This document shows, in pieces, positions 48,489 to 55,685 of a stretch of DNA of 64,000 bases (its first letter is position 1; each line of letters begins with the position of its first letter). The notes below the pieces were generated by a model. That model was not told the origin of the DNA and made no database searches. It saw only the letters and a program-made list of their open reading frames with translations. The stretch is from contig CAJQUW010003633.1 of the NCBI GenBank assembly GCA_907163375.1, forward strand, positions 1 to 64,000, read 5' to 3'. Source of the stretch: Prostheceraeus crozeri (Eukaryota > Platyhelminthes > Polycladida > Euryleptidae). The position numbers and the translations under genes are program-made.

Positions 48489-49037
48489 GCTTCTATCATC
48501 ATTTTTATGGATTGTGAGGGTGAACCTGTACAGGAGCTCAGTGCTATTGCTATGAACAATTGGACATATCAGATTGTTAGTGTCTATCATCAACATGCCA
48601 ACTGCGATCCCAATGTTGATCAATGGGCGAGAAAACACATTCATGGACTTAATCTGAAATATTTGCAAGACTATGGCTTTTCTTGTGAAAGTGCTCTTCT
48701 TATTGACTTTAAACGATGGTTAGCTGCTTTCAATGTTATACGCATCTTTTGTAATTATCCTGGTAAGGAGAGGAAAGTATTTCCCAATCTAATCATTGAT
48801 GATATTTTGCTCCCGCCTTGGGATAGTAGAGTGAATCAACATTATCATGAAGTCACGAAACGTTTTAAGGATTTGTGTGTTCCTATTTTGTCTGTTCGTT
48901 GTAGTAGCTACGTTCATAACCAATGCTTCTTTCCTCCTTACCTCAACACTGCCAAAGTCCTGTATGGTTATCATTGCTCGCTGTATGATAGTTATCAGCT
49001 GTATCTATTTTATCTCTTTCAAACCATTGATTTATAA
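48489..49037 (+). CDS. DEDDh (DnaQ-like) exonuclease-like protein
   Basis: A hydrophobic strand (ASIIIF) leads into MDCEGEPVQELSAIAM, a good Exo I motif (D-x-E). HIHGLNLKYL about 50 residues on matches the HG-loop of DnaQ-type enzymes, CNYPGKERKVF occupies the Exo II place, and YGYHCSLYDSYQLYLF gives an Exo III motif H-x4-D. Size (~180 residues) fits. Such enzymes remove nucleotides 3' to 5'. A proofreading or end-processing role beside PolB, which has its own exonuclease motifs, is inference. TTTTAG at 48483-48488 directly precedes the first strand and looks like a splice acceptor; the first internal ATG is 48507. Confidence 0.65.
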   Translation, partial: ASIIIFMDCEGEPVQELSAIAMNNWTYQIVSVYHQHANCDPNVDQWARKHIHGLNLKYLQDYGFSCESALLIDFKRWLAAFNVIRIFCNYPGKERKVFPNLIIDDILLPPWDSRVNQHYHEVTKRFKDLCVPILSVRCSSYVHNQCFFPPYLNTAKVLYGYHCSLYDSYQLYLFYLFQTIDL

Positions 49038-49124
49038 TGCATGCTTGTTACCGTTATTCAATAAATGTTACTATGAGAAGAGTTGTTGTTTTCATGCAAT
49101 GGATGGGATAGATAAAGGGCGATC

Positions 49125-49535
49125 ATGTCTTTCTCAAACGACTGCGGAACATTACGTTTTCATAGGCAAAGTTTAAAAGGAGCTGTTCAAGATTATGTGA
49201 TAAAATTTCATAAAGATGAGACCGACATCGAAGCAGTGGTTGATGATGCTAGCACTCTATTTCTAGAGTTAATGAATACATTCTCTGATAGCATTATCAT
49301 GGCGCGATTAGTTGCGAAAATTAAGTTTAGTCATTTTGGAAAGGAAGAGGTGGAAAGTCGCTCTTTCCATTTTGCTTCTTATTCAATGGAAGTGGTAGAT
49401 CACCCCCAAGAATTTTTTAAAAGACATATGATAAAAATTGCTGAACGTCTTAACGCATTTAACCATCATGGTAGCAGTCTAGTGATTGAAGCGATTTCAG
49501 ATATTCACATTCAACTTTCCATAAAGAAAAATTGA
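49125..49535 (+). CDS. Polinton protein of unknown function
   Basis: A 136-residue protein from ATG 49125, starting MSFSNDCGTLRFHRQ and ending SLVIEAISDIHIQLSIKKN. It looks globular with mixed helix and strand, no Cys pairs and no membrane segment. Its C-terminal SLVIEAISDIHIQLSI resembles, loosely, a segment that in other Polintons lies near the N-terminus of PolB or in a separate small protein; this is a weak impression. A CATGCAATGG word about 30 bp upstream is a variant of the motif found before other genes. The next gene starts three bases after its stop. Confidence 0.55.
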   Translation: MSFSNDCGTLRFHRQSLKGAVQDYVIKFHKDETDIEAVVDDASTLFLELMNTFSDSIIMARLVAKIKFSHFGKEEVESRSFHFASYSMEVVDHPQEFFKRHMIKIAERLNAFNHHGSSLVIEAISDIHIQLSIKKN

Positions 49536-49537
49536 AA

Positions 49538-49861
49538 ATGCAGTGGTACTTGATTGTAGCACAACTGGTTTTCGAGCTATGTCTGCTCACTCTCGAAGTA
49601 TATTCCTTCTGTACATGCGTCTATTATTTAGAAAAGGCTAGCAAATTCATATCTTCAAAAAGACTTGCTATAGACATCAGTAACGGTGAAACTATGTGTT
49701 GCGATGTATGTAAGCGAAAGGATGGAAATGAAAAGCGCATCTTCAAGAGATGTAAGCATGCTTTTTGTCAACGCTGTTTCATACGTAATTGCATTCAACT
49801 TTGCCAATGTAACCACTGTGATATTGCTCATTTCGAGTGTCACTTATGTCGCAATAGTTAG
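49538..49861 (+). CDS. membrane-anchored RING finger protein
   Basis: About 107 residues from ATG 49538. The N-terminus is a long hydrophobic segment (MQWYLIVAQLVFELCLLTLE) that could span the membrane. The C-terminal part is a clear RING: CDVCKRKDG, RCKHAFCQRCF, then CNHC and CHLC. Membrane-bound RING proteins are commonly ubiquitin ligases, and large DNA viruses use such proteins to remove host surface proteins; applying that here is inference. Confidence 0.72.
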   Translation: MQWYLIVAQLVFELCLLTLEVYSFCTCVYYLEKASKFISSKRLAIDISNGETMCCDVCKRKDGNEKRIFKRCKHAFCQRCFIRNCIQLCQCNHCDIAHFECHLCRNS

Positions 49862-49865
49862 TACC

Positions 49866-49875
49866 TATGCAAATG
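49866..49875 (+). promoter_or_regulatory. octamer-like motif TATGCAAATG
   Basis: Lies 38 bp before the ATG at 49913. The same 10-mer occurs at 50271. Confidence 0.6.
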
Positions 49876-49912
49876 TGGTAAAGATAGGTTTTAGCAAAGA
49901 CTAACACGGAAA

Positions 49913-50269
49913 ATGGCGAAACGTAAAATGGCGAAACGTAAAAGTCAAAAGTTTTCTTCAGCCATTCAAGCTCTCCGACGAATGAAAGCAAATCAGCGAT
50001 ACAATGCTATACGACATGCTAACGATAAATTCATTTGTGAAATTATTTCTCATGTGAGGAAGTTGAGGACGAAGAAATTAGCGCCAAAACAACGAAAGTT
50101 ACTTAAGCGATATGCTACGAAATTGCGTTTCATCTCCAATCCTAAAGTCACCCTTCAAAGAAAGAGGAAAACTCTAACACAAAAGGGCGGTTTCCTTTCA
50201 GCAATACTTCCAATGATAGCTCCTGCCGTGGGCAACCTATTGGGTAATATCTTTGGCTCTAAGCGTTAA
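49913..50269 (+). CDS. small basic virion-type protein with glycine-rich hydrophobic tail
   Basis: 118 residues, strongly basic (MAKRKMAKRKSQKF), with a helical middle (FICEIISHVRKLRTKKLAPK, QRKLLKRYATKLRF) and a C-terminal KGGFLSAILPMIAPAVGNLL. Proteins of this shape, a basic body plus an amphipathic or membrane-active GG-rich end, sit beside the ATPase in many Polintons and recall adenovirus core or pVI-type proteins. A role in DNA condensation or membrane penetration is inference. An octamer-like motif precedes it. Confidence 0.65.
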   Translation: MAKRKMAKRKSQKFSSAIQALRRMKANQRYNAIRHANDKFICEIISHVRKLRTKKLAPKQRKLLKRYATKLRFISNPKVTLQRKRKTLTQKGGFLSAILPMIAPAVGNLLGNIFGSKR

Positions 50270-50270
50270 T

Positions 50271-50280
50271 TATGCAAATG
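50271..50280 (+). promoter_or_regulatory. octamer-like motif TATGCAAATG
   Basis: Placed 21-30 bp before the ATPase start at 50301, directly after the stop of the previous gene. It supports 50301 rather than an earlier start. Confidence 0.6.
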
Positions 50281-50300
50281 TTGAATCTCAAAGTGATAAA

Positions 50301-50918
50301 ATGGATTTCAGACTTCAATGTGATAAAGTTCTGACTGTATCAGGTCCATCTCATGCAGGTAAAACTGTTTTCACGCTGAATTTATTGGATAAAAGAAGGG
50401 AGTTGTTTAAGGAACCTATCAATCGAGTGATTTGGTGTTATGGTATTTATCAACCGTCGCTGTTTCAGGAATTGCAAAGTCGCAACTTTATTCGACATGA
50501 AGGAATTATTCCAGTGGATAAACTTCAGTCTAATGATGTTGTTGTATTGGATGATTTATTAAAAGAAAGTAAGAATTCAAAAGATGTTACAGATATGTTC
50601 ACTCGCGCAGCACACCATAAAAGGTGTTTTATCATCTATATTACACAAAATTTGTTTCCTGATGGAAAAGAAGCTCGTACACGAAACCTGAATACACACT
50701 ATTATGCTATTTTCAAGAATCCGCGAGATAAAAGTCAATTTGAAATTTTAGCGCGACAAGTTGCACCCAGAGGATCAAAAGCCTTAATTGAAATTTTTCA
50801 AGCAGCTACTGAAAAACCATACGGTTACTTATTCATTGACTTTACGCAAGAGTGTCCGGAAGAATTTAGATTTCGAAGTGATATTTTGAAAACTCCCATG
50901 ATTATCTACAAACTATGA
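50301..50918 (+). CDS. FtsK/HerA-type packaging ATPase
   Basis: Walker A is GPSHAGKT near residue 15 and Walker B is VVVLDDLL near residue 88; an arginine-rich and ITQN sensor-like segment (CFIIYITQNLF) follows. About 205 residues is the size of Polinton and poxvirus A32-like ATPases, which pump DNA into capsids. The chosen start gives MDFRLQCDKVLTVSG, placing the Walker A at the normal distance. The gene overlaps the next by four bases (ATGA), so both probably come from one transcript. Confidence 0.9.
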   Translation: MDFRLQCDKVLTVSGPSHAGKTVFTLNLLDKRRELFKEPINRVIWCYGIYQPSLFQELQSRNFIRHEGIIPVDKLQSNDVVVLDDLLKESKNSKDVTDMFTRAAHHKRCFIIYITQNLFPDGKEARTRNLNTHYYAIFKNPRDKSQFEILARQVAPRGSKALIEIFQAATEKPYGYLFIDFTQECPEEFRFRSDILKTPMIIYKL

Positions 50919-51607
50919 GTTCTTATTCTCGCATGATTGTTATTCCTCAGGATGAATATGTACAATTGACTGCCATGCAGCAAGTAAAGCAACCTCTTGC
51001 AAATCAAATGTATAGGAAAGAAATAGATTATCAGCAAAATGTTCACATCAAAGATCCACATCGTGCTGTATTATTACAATCGGAAACTGTTGAGCAATTG
51101 AAAAACTTGAAGAATAAGATGCGTGACTCTGTATCGACTGCTACACCTTTAGCATCTCGCGCACATGCCATATCTCTTTTCAACAGTATTGAGCCCCATC
51201 TCAATGTAAATGATAGAGGAGAAATCATTACAGATGAAAATAAAGTGATTGATGCTTCACGTTATGAAGACTTGATTCAGTATGCGACACGTAGAAAGCG
51301 CCGTCAGGGCTATGTTCCACCTGGTTGGTCATACTTTCTTAAACTATTGAAAAAGCATAATGTGCCAAAATTTGCTTTAAATAATGAGACATTGAAAGAA
51401 CTTGATTCAACAGTGGCTACTACTCCAATGCCTCAGACGATGAAAATGCCAACAAATTGGTTTAAGGCGTCACCTGCTACATCCCCTCCCACACTCACTA
51501 AGCAAACAAGAGGAAGAACTCGACGTAGATCTACATCGCCACTAAAACTGGTAAAAGGAAAACGTAAAACAGCTCCTCCCAGGAAATACATGTTCTCAGA
51601 CTATTAA
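50915..51607 (+). CDS. Polinton protein of unknown function (basic, proline-rich tail)
   Basis: 230 residues starting MSSYSRMIVIPQDEYVQLTA. The first half is helical (LLQSETVEQLKNLKNKMRDS) and contains a block YATRRKRRQGYVPPGWSYFL; the last 70 residues are Pro/Thr/Lys/Arg-rich and probably disordered (KQTRGRTRRRSTSPLK). Proteins with this MSSYSRMI-type start lie just downstream of the ATPase in other Polintons, so it is likely a conserved structural or assembly gene, but I cannot name its role. It overlaps the ATPase stop by four bases. Confidence 0.7.
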   Translation: MSSYSRMIVIPQDEYVQLTAMQQVKQPLANQMYRKEIDYQQNVHIKDPHRAVLLQSETVEQLKNLKNKMRDSVSTATPLASRAHAISLFNSIEPHLNVNDRGEIITDENKVIDASRYEDLIQYATRRKRRQGYVPPGWSYFLKLLKKHNVPKFALNNETLKELDSTVATTPMPQTMKMPTNWFKASPATSPPTLTKQTRGRTRRRSTSPLKLVKGKRKTAPPRKYMFSDY

Positions 51608-51608
51608 T

Positions 51609-51824
51609 ATGAAGCAGATGTGTTGCTTGCCATGTAATGAGCCGCCAGAGGTGAATGTCGTTGTCACTTGCACTTGCTGCGCCAGCTCTCATAATGAAAC
51701 CCCTAAGCAATGTGAACACGATCGCAAAACCGCTAAAGCTAAATGCTGCAGTTGTTGTAAATGTAGAAAGGGAAGAAAACAAAAAGATGAGAAGGAGGAA
51801 AAAGAGTCAGTCGTCATCGACTGA
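51609..51824 (+). CDS. small cysteine-rich protein
   Basis: 71 residues with 15 cysteines (MCCLPCNEPPE, CTCCASSHNE, KCCSCCKCRKGRK) and a basic then acidic tail. The paired cysteines suggest metal binding. Its tail overlaps the beginning of the integrase gene in another frame. A chance frame is possible, but the cysteine density and its start one base after the previous stop argue for a real gene. Confidence 0.5.
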   Translation: MKQMCCLPCNEPPEVNVVVTCTCCASSHNETPKQCEHDRKTAKAKCCSCCKCRKGRKQKDEKEEKESVVID

Positions 51825-52875
51825 ACGTTTGAAGTCAATCTATTATGATGTAAAACATCCGGCAGGATTTGCATCTATCAAGAAATTATCAAAAGCGAGT
51901 GGTCTTCCACAATCACAAGTGAAACGATGGTTAAAGGGTCAGGCTACCTATACACTCCACAAACAAGCGAAAAAGAAGTACCGCACCCGCCATTATATTG
52001 TTCATGACATCGATGAACAGTGGCAAGCAGATTTGTGCGATGTTGCCTCCATTTCAAAACATAACTCGGGCAATAATTTTATTTTAACCGTCATTGATAT
52101 TTTCTCGCGTTATGCGTGGGCTCAACCTTTAAAAACTAAAGAAGGGAAAGGAGTAGCAAAAGCATTCCAAACAATTTTTCGAGAAGGTCGCATTCCAAAA
52201 AGAATTCAGAGTGATCAAGGAAAAGAGTTTGAAAATCAGCATGTGACAAGATTATTTGAGAGGCATGACATTGAGTTGTTTAGTGTAAAGAGCGCTTATA
52301 AAGCTGCACTCGTTGAACGTTTTAATCGCACATTAAAAAATCGCTTGTGGCGACATTTTACTGCCAACTTGACACAAAATTGGACAAAGGTTCTACAAGA
52401 TACACTCCATGCCTACAATCACTCTATCCATCGTTCTATTGGACTCAGACCAGTAGATGTAAATGCTGACAATGTAGATAAAGTGCGCGAATCATTCCAA
52501 CGTAAACGCACTCATGTGAAAAGTGATGTGAAAATTGGCGATAAAGTTCGTATCTCAAAAGTGAAAAGTGTTTTTGCTAAAGGGTACCTCCCGAATTGGA
52601 CAGAGGAGGTATTTACAGTATCAAGGATTAATCAAAAAGACTCTCCGACCACCTACAAGTTGAAAGATTACGATAATGAAGAAATTGAGGGTAGCTTTTA
52701 CCGCGATGAGATTGAGGTAGTCACTGAAAGTGAAACATATTTGGTAGAGAAAATCATTCGATGTAAAAAACGGCAAGGTGAAGAATGGTGTCTTGTTAAA
52801 TGGACTGGTTATCCTTCAAGTATGAACTCTTGGATGCGTCGTGCCGACATCTTTCATCTAAGTGATCGACAGTGA
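51787..52875 (+). CDS. Polinton integrase with C-terminal chromodomain
   Basis: A retroviral-type integrase, ~362 residues from ATG 51787 (an upstream in-frame ATG at 51655 overlaps the Cys-rich gene). An N-terminal HTH-like part (SIKKLSKASGLPQSQVKRWL) precedes the DDE core: WQADLCD, RIQSDQGKEFEN and KAALVERFNRTLKNR, with about 33 residues between the last two acids. GDKVRISKVK follows, and the C-terminus is a chromodomain (YLVEKIIRCKKRQGEEWCLV, KWTGYPSSMNSW). It inserts the element with a 6-bp duplication; the chromodomain may steer it to methylated histone H3. Confidence 0.93.
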   Translation: MRRRKKSQSSSTERLKSIYYDVKHPAGFASIKKLSKASGLPQSQVKRWLKGQATYTLHKQAKKKYRTRHYIVHDIDEQWQADLCDVASISKHNSGNNFILTVIDIFSRYAWAQPLKTKEGKGVAKAFQTIFREGRIPKRIQSDQGKEFENQHVTRLFERHDIELFSVKSAYKAALVERFNRTLKNRLWRHFTANLTQNWTKVLQDTLHAYNHSIHRSIGLRPVDVNADNVDKVRESFQRKRTHVKSDVKIGDKVRISKVKSVFAKGYLPNWTEEVFTVSRINQKDSPTTYKLKDYDNEEIEGSFYRDEIEVVTESETYLVEKIIRCKKRQGEEWCLVKWTGYPSSMNSWMRRADIFHLSDRQ

Positions 52876-52877
52876 TT

Positions 52878-52889
52878 CATGCAAAGTTG
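52878..52889 (+). promoter_or_regulatory. octamer-like motif CATGCAAAGTTG
   Basis: Lies 28 bp before ATG 52917, the first gene of the capsid cluster. The same ATGCAAAGTTG recurs at 56393. Confidence 0.6.
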
Positions 52890-52916
52890 TAACTAACAAT
52901 GTTTAGGGTTTGAGCT

Positions 52917-53372
52917 ATGAATCCAACTGCCTCATTTTATTCACGACCCTCCTATGTAAGTGGCGGAGGACAAATTTACATCGGTGCTCGCCGCCAACGT
53001 GGAGGTAGCATACTTGGTGCACTGAAATCTGTTGTAGCACCTCTCATATCCAATGTCGGTAGATCTTTGAAACGAAATGTTTTAAGTAATGCCGTTGGCT
53101 TTGCTGGTGATGTTGCTAGTGATCTTTCCAGAGGTAGAAGTTTTAAGAGCAGTTTGTTGAATCGTGGGAAGGAACGCGGTTTAAAAACATTGAAGCAGAC
53201 CATTGCTGGTGTTACTCAAGGAAAGAAATCACCTAAACGAATGAAAAAAGGAAGGAGGAAACATCGCGGAGCTGGTAAGGTGCGATCTTCAGTCAAAAGG
53301 CATTCACGCAAACGTCGTAGAGGCTCTAATCATTCATCAGGCGCTAAACGACGACGCTGCTATAACTTCTAA
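52917..53372 (+). CDS. minor virion protein, basic, pVI/pX-like
   Basis: 151 residues: an N-terminal Tyr/Gly-rich start (YSRPSYVSGGGQIYIGARRQ), a GG-containing amphipathic segment (RGGSILGALKSVVAPLISNV), and a highly basic C-terminus (KKGRRKHRGAGKV, SRKRRRGSNHSS). This matches the small basic proteins coded just before the Polinton capsid and resembles adenovirus pVI/pX in layout. It probably binds DNA or the inner capsid. The major capsid gene begins two bases after its stop. Confidence 0.72.
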   Translation: MNPTASFYSRPSYVSGGGQIYIGARRQRGGSILGALKSVVAPLISNVGRSLKRNVLSNAVGFAGDVASDLSRGRSFKSSLLNRGKERGLKTLKQTIAGVTQGKKSPKRMKKGRRKHRGAGKVRSSVKRHSRKRRRGSNHSSGAKRRRCYNF

Positions 53373-53374
53373 TC

Positions 53375-54652
53375 ATGGAGTGTAAAACTTCCGGTTTTTG
53401 TTTGTTCGATCAACAAGCCATACAGACAGATATTCTTAGTTCAAGTATTGTAGATTATCATCCTCGAACAGCTGAGAATGCTGGCCCCATTGAATTTGTT
53501 ATTCCTGGTGGTAGTGATGACTACATAGATTTGAGTTATGCGATGCTTGATTTGAGGTTTAGAATTCAGCAAGCAGATGGAACTGCTATTGACGATGCAC
53601 ATAAAGTTGGACTGAACAATTTACCATTGACTACATTACTTCGTGATGTTTCTCTAACGATTGGAGAGCAGCAAGTGGAAGGTGGTCAAAGCGATTATCC
53701 CTATAAATCATATTTCAATCATGTATCACAGTTTCATCCAGCAGCACAAAAAAGTCATATGGAAGCCATGGGATGGTACAGAGATGAAGCAGGAAAATTT
53801 GATGTTGAAACAAACAGTGGCTTTGTAAAGCGATCTGCTATGATTAAAGATAGTAGAGTATGTCAGCTATATGGTCCGCTGAATTTAGACTTCTTTAGAC
53901 AGTCAAAGTTTTTACTGTGTAATACCAGCATGCGACTCAAGCTGACATTGAATAAGCCTGAATTTGCGCTGAATGCATTTGCTAAAGTTGACAATTTTAG
54001 AATTCATGTGGAAGATATTGCACTTTACATTCGTCGAGTAGTACCGAATCCAAGTGTCATTAGAGGGCATGCTGAAGGCCTTAACCGCCAAAATGCCATT
54101 TACCCCGTTCAGCATACAAAGCTTCTCACCTTTACAATTCCGAAAGATCAAAAGAGTTTCATGAAAGATGGCCTCTTTCCATCGGAAGCACCGAAGCTCC
54201 TCATGGTGGCAATGGTTGAAAATGATGCATTTAATGGTAATATAAAGAAGAATCCTTTCAATTTTAAACACAATCAGTTAAGTGAAATTGCTTTACGTGT
54301 TAATGGTGTGAGTCATCCTGGTCCACCCTACAAACCAGATTTTGCTTCGGATCAATTTATGCGCAGTTATGTTGATTTTATGGATGTCTTTGGCTTTTAC
54401 AATACGGATGATACCAACGGACTGACTATGAAAGAGTTTAAGAGTGGATATACTATTTATGCATTTGATTTGACTGCTGACAGCGATATTAGTGCACCCT
54501 ATCGTCAAGCGAACGTGCCTCATAATATTCGTTTGGATTTGACGTTCAAAAGAACACTACCTGAGACGATCAATGTATTAATTTATGCAGTCTTCGATTC
54601 AAATATTGAAATTACAAAGTATCGTGACGTGATTCTTCAGTATAATCGTTAA
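53375..54652 (+). CDS. major capsid protein, double jelly roll
   Basis: 425 residues closely following the known Polinton capsid pattern: FCLFDQQAIQTDILSSSIVD, VDYHPRT, PIEFVIPGGSDDYIDLSYAM, LLRDVSLTIGEQQVE, YPYKSYFNHVSQF, AMGWYRDEAGKFD, GFVKRS, LNLDFFRQSKFLL, YIRRVVPNPSVI, AIYPVQHTKLLTFTIPK, VENDAFNGN, KNPFNFKHNQLSEIAL, PDFASDQFMRSYV and GYTIYAFDLT. It forms the icosahedral shell. The stop shares its last base with the start of the protease gene. Confidence 0.95.
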   Translation: MECKTSGFCLFDQQAIQTDILSSSIVDYHPRTAENAGPIEFVIPGGSDDYIDLSYAMLDLRFRIQQADGTAIDDAHKVGLNNLPLTTLLRDVSLTIGEQQVEGGQSDYPYKSYFNHVSQFHPAAQKSHMEAMGWYRDEAGKFDVETNSGFVKRSAMIKDSRVCQLYGPLNLDFFRQSKFLLCNTSMRLKLTLNKPEFALNAFAKVDNFRIHVEDIALYIRRVVPNPSVIRGHAEGLNRQNAIYPVQHTKLLTFTIPKDQKSFMKDGLFPSEAPKLLMVAMVENDAFNGNIKKNPFNFKHNQLSEIALRVNGVSHPGPPYKPDFASDQFMRSYVDFMDVFGFYNTDDTNGLTMKEFKSGYTIYAFDLTADSDISAPYRQANVPHNIRLDLTFKRTLPETINVLIYAVFDSNIEITKYRDVILQYNR

Positions 54653-55113
54653 TGAGTTGGTTGACTGCTGACGATATTAAGACTAAAGTGCAGCGTAATG
54701 CAGACGAAGCGACGTTGAAAGCTTTCGATAATGTCTATTCACTCGATACCTTACCACCTGCAGTAAATCACTATCCCATCTTTATTGTGCTAAACACTCA
54801 TTCACAGAATTTAGGCGGTGAGCATTGGAAAGCGATCTTTATTGGAGAAGACCGACGTGGTGAACTATTTGACTCTCTTGCTCAACCTCCAAATATACCA
54901 ACACAGCAGTGGTTGAGAAAACATACGCGTCAATATCAGCGAAATGAACGCATACTACAACATCCACTTTCATCAACGTGTGGTGCTTTTGTACTGTACT
55001 TCATCTTAAAACGTTTACATGTATCTCGATTTGCATCTGTTATTCAAAACTTTTCATGTAATCCATCCTCTAATGAAAAAATGATTTGTAAGTTCTATCA
55101 TGATTTGAAATAA
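54652..55113 (+). CDS. adenain-like cysteine protease
   Basis: 153 residues. Catalytic residues stand out: His in LGGEHWKAIFIG, the acidic partner in GELFDSLAQPP and Cys in HPLSSTCGAFVLYFILKRL. This is the Ulp1/adenovirus-protease fold used by Polintons to mature capsid proteins. It starts on the last base of the capsid stop codon (TAATG), so it is probably translated from the same transcript. The stop overlaps a poly(A) signal (AAATAAA at 55108-55114). Confidence 0.93.
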   Translation: MSWLTADDIKTKVQRNADEATLKAFDNVYSLDTLPPAVNHYPIFIVLNTHSQNLGGEHWKAIFIGEDRRGELFDSLAQPPNIPTQQWLRKHTRQYQRNERILQHPLSSTCGAFVLYFILKRLHVSRFASVIQNFSCNPSSNEKMICKFYHDLK

Positions 55114-55144
55114 AAACATCATGTTGGAAAAATTGTTTTTTATT
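55109..55144. terminator. convergent poly(A) signals
   Basis: AATAAA at 55109-55114 ends the capsid/protease transcript and the inverted AATAAA at 55139-55144 ends the TBP-like transcript. Both overlap their stop codons, only 25 bp apart. Confidence 0.7.
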
Positions 55145-55685
55145 TTACAATCCGCTGGGTACGTACATACTCAATGAGATAGTCTAGGATCATATTTGCT
55201 TGTTCATGAGATTTTAGTCCAGTAATGATCACTTTACTATTATGAAAGATTGCCACATGCACAGGTAACCAACAACTAATGAGAGCTGCAGGAAAAAGTT
55301 CGGGTTCATAACACAAACTGTAACTGCTGGTATGAATCTTCAAAAATGATAGACTGTCACTCAATTGAGTAGAGATCACCATATTGTCCACAGTCAGATT
55401 CGACATCACACACCTCTCCCTCTTCCATATCCGACGTAGTAGTCTTTGTAGCTCTAAGCGCATTGACTGCGCCGATGAATGAGAAAGGGCGCCGAGAATC
55501 TGTACAGTCCCATTTGGGAAGAGTTGAAGATTCCGTGAATTGTTCATCTTCACCACTAACATTTGAGGACGGCCCGGGTAATACTTGCTGTTTGGAAGCT
55601 GTTGGTGTAATGTTGTGAGATCGATTTTGGTGTAGAGTCTGAAGCGACGGAGAATGTTGACGATGGTGTAGCGATGGCGCTTCAT
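55140..55685 (-). CDS. TBP-like protein (two TBP repeats)
   Basis: 181 residues from the ATG at 55685, the length of the TBP core. Repeat 1 reads YTIVNILRRFRLYTKIDLTT, LHQQLPNSKYYPGRPQMLVV, and GTVQILGALSHSSAQSMRLE. Repeat 2 reads LTVDNMVISTQLSDSLSFLK, then SLCYEPELFPAALI, VAIFHNSKVIITGLKSHEQA. In TBP the second repeat has SSYEPELFPGLIYR and LIFVSGKVVLTGAK, so the match is direct, including both Phe of that repeat. TBP bends TATA DNA to seat RNA polymerase. Here it could direct transcription from the element's own promoters. It overlaps the neighbouring PC4-like gene by ~330 bp in another frame. Confidence 0.85.
   Translation of the reverse strand: MKRHRYTIVNILRRFRLYTKIDLTTLHQQLPNSKYYPGRPQMLVVKMNNSRNLQLFPNGTVQILGALSHSSAQSMRLELQRLLRRIWKRERCVMSNLTVDNMVISTQLSDSLSFLKIHTSSYSLCYEPELFPAALISCWLPVHVAIFHNSKVIITGLKSHEQANMILDYLIEYVRTQRIVK

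Noticed and set aside
50915-54652. Bacterial operon because of ATGA and TAATG gene overlaps
   Set aside because: Neighbouring introns, TATA boxes, poly(A) signals and eukaryotic retroelements show a eukaryotic setting; the compactness belongs to the Polinton.
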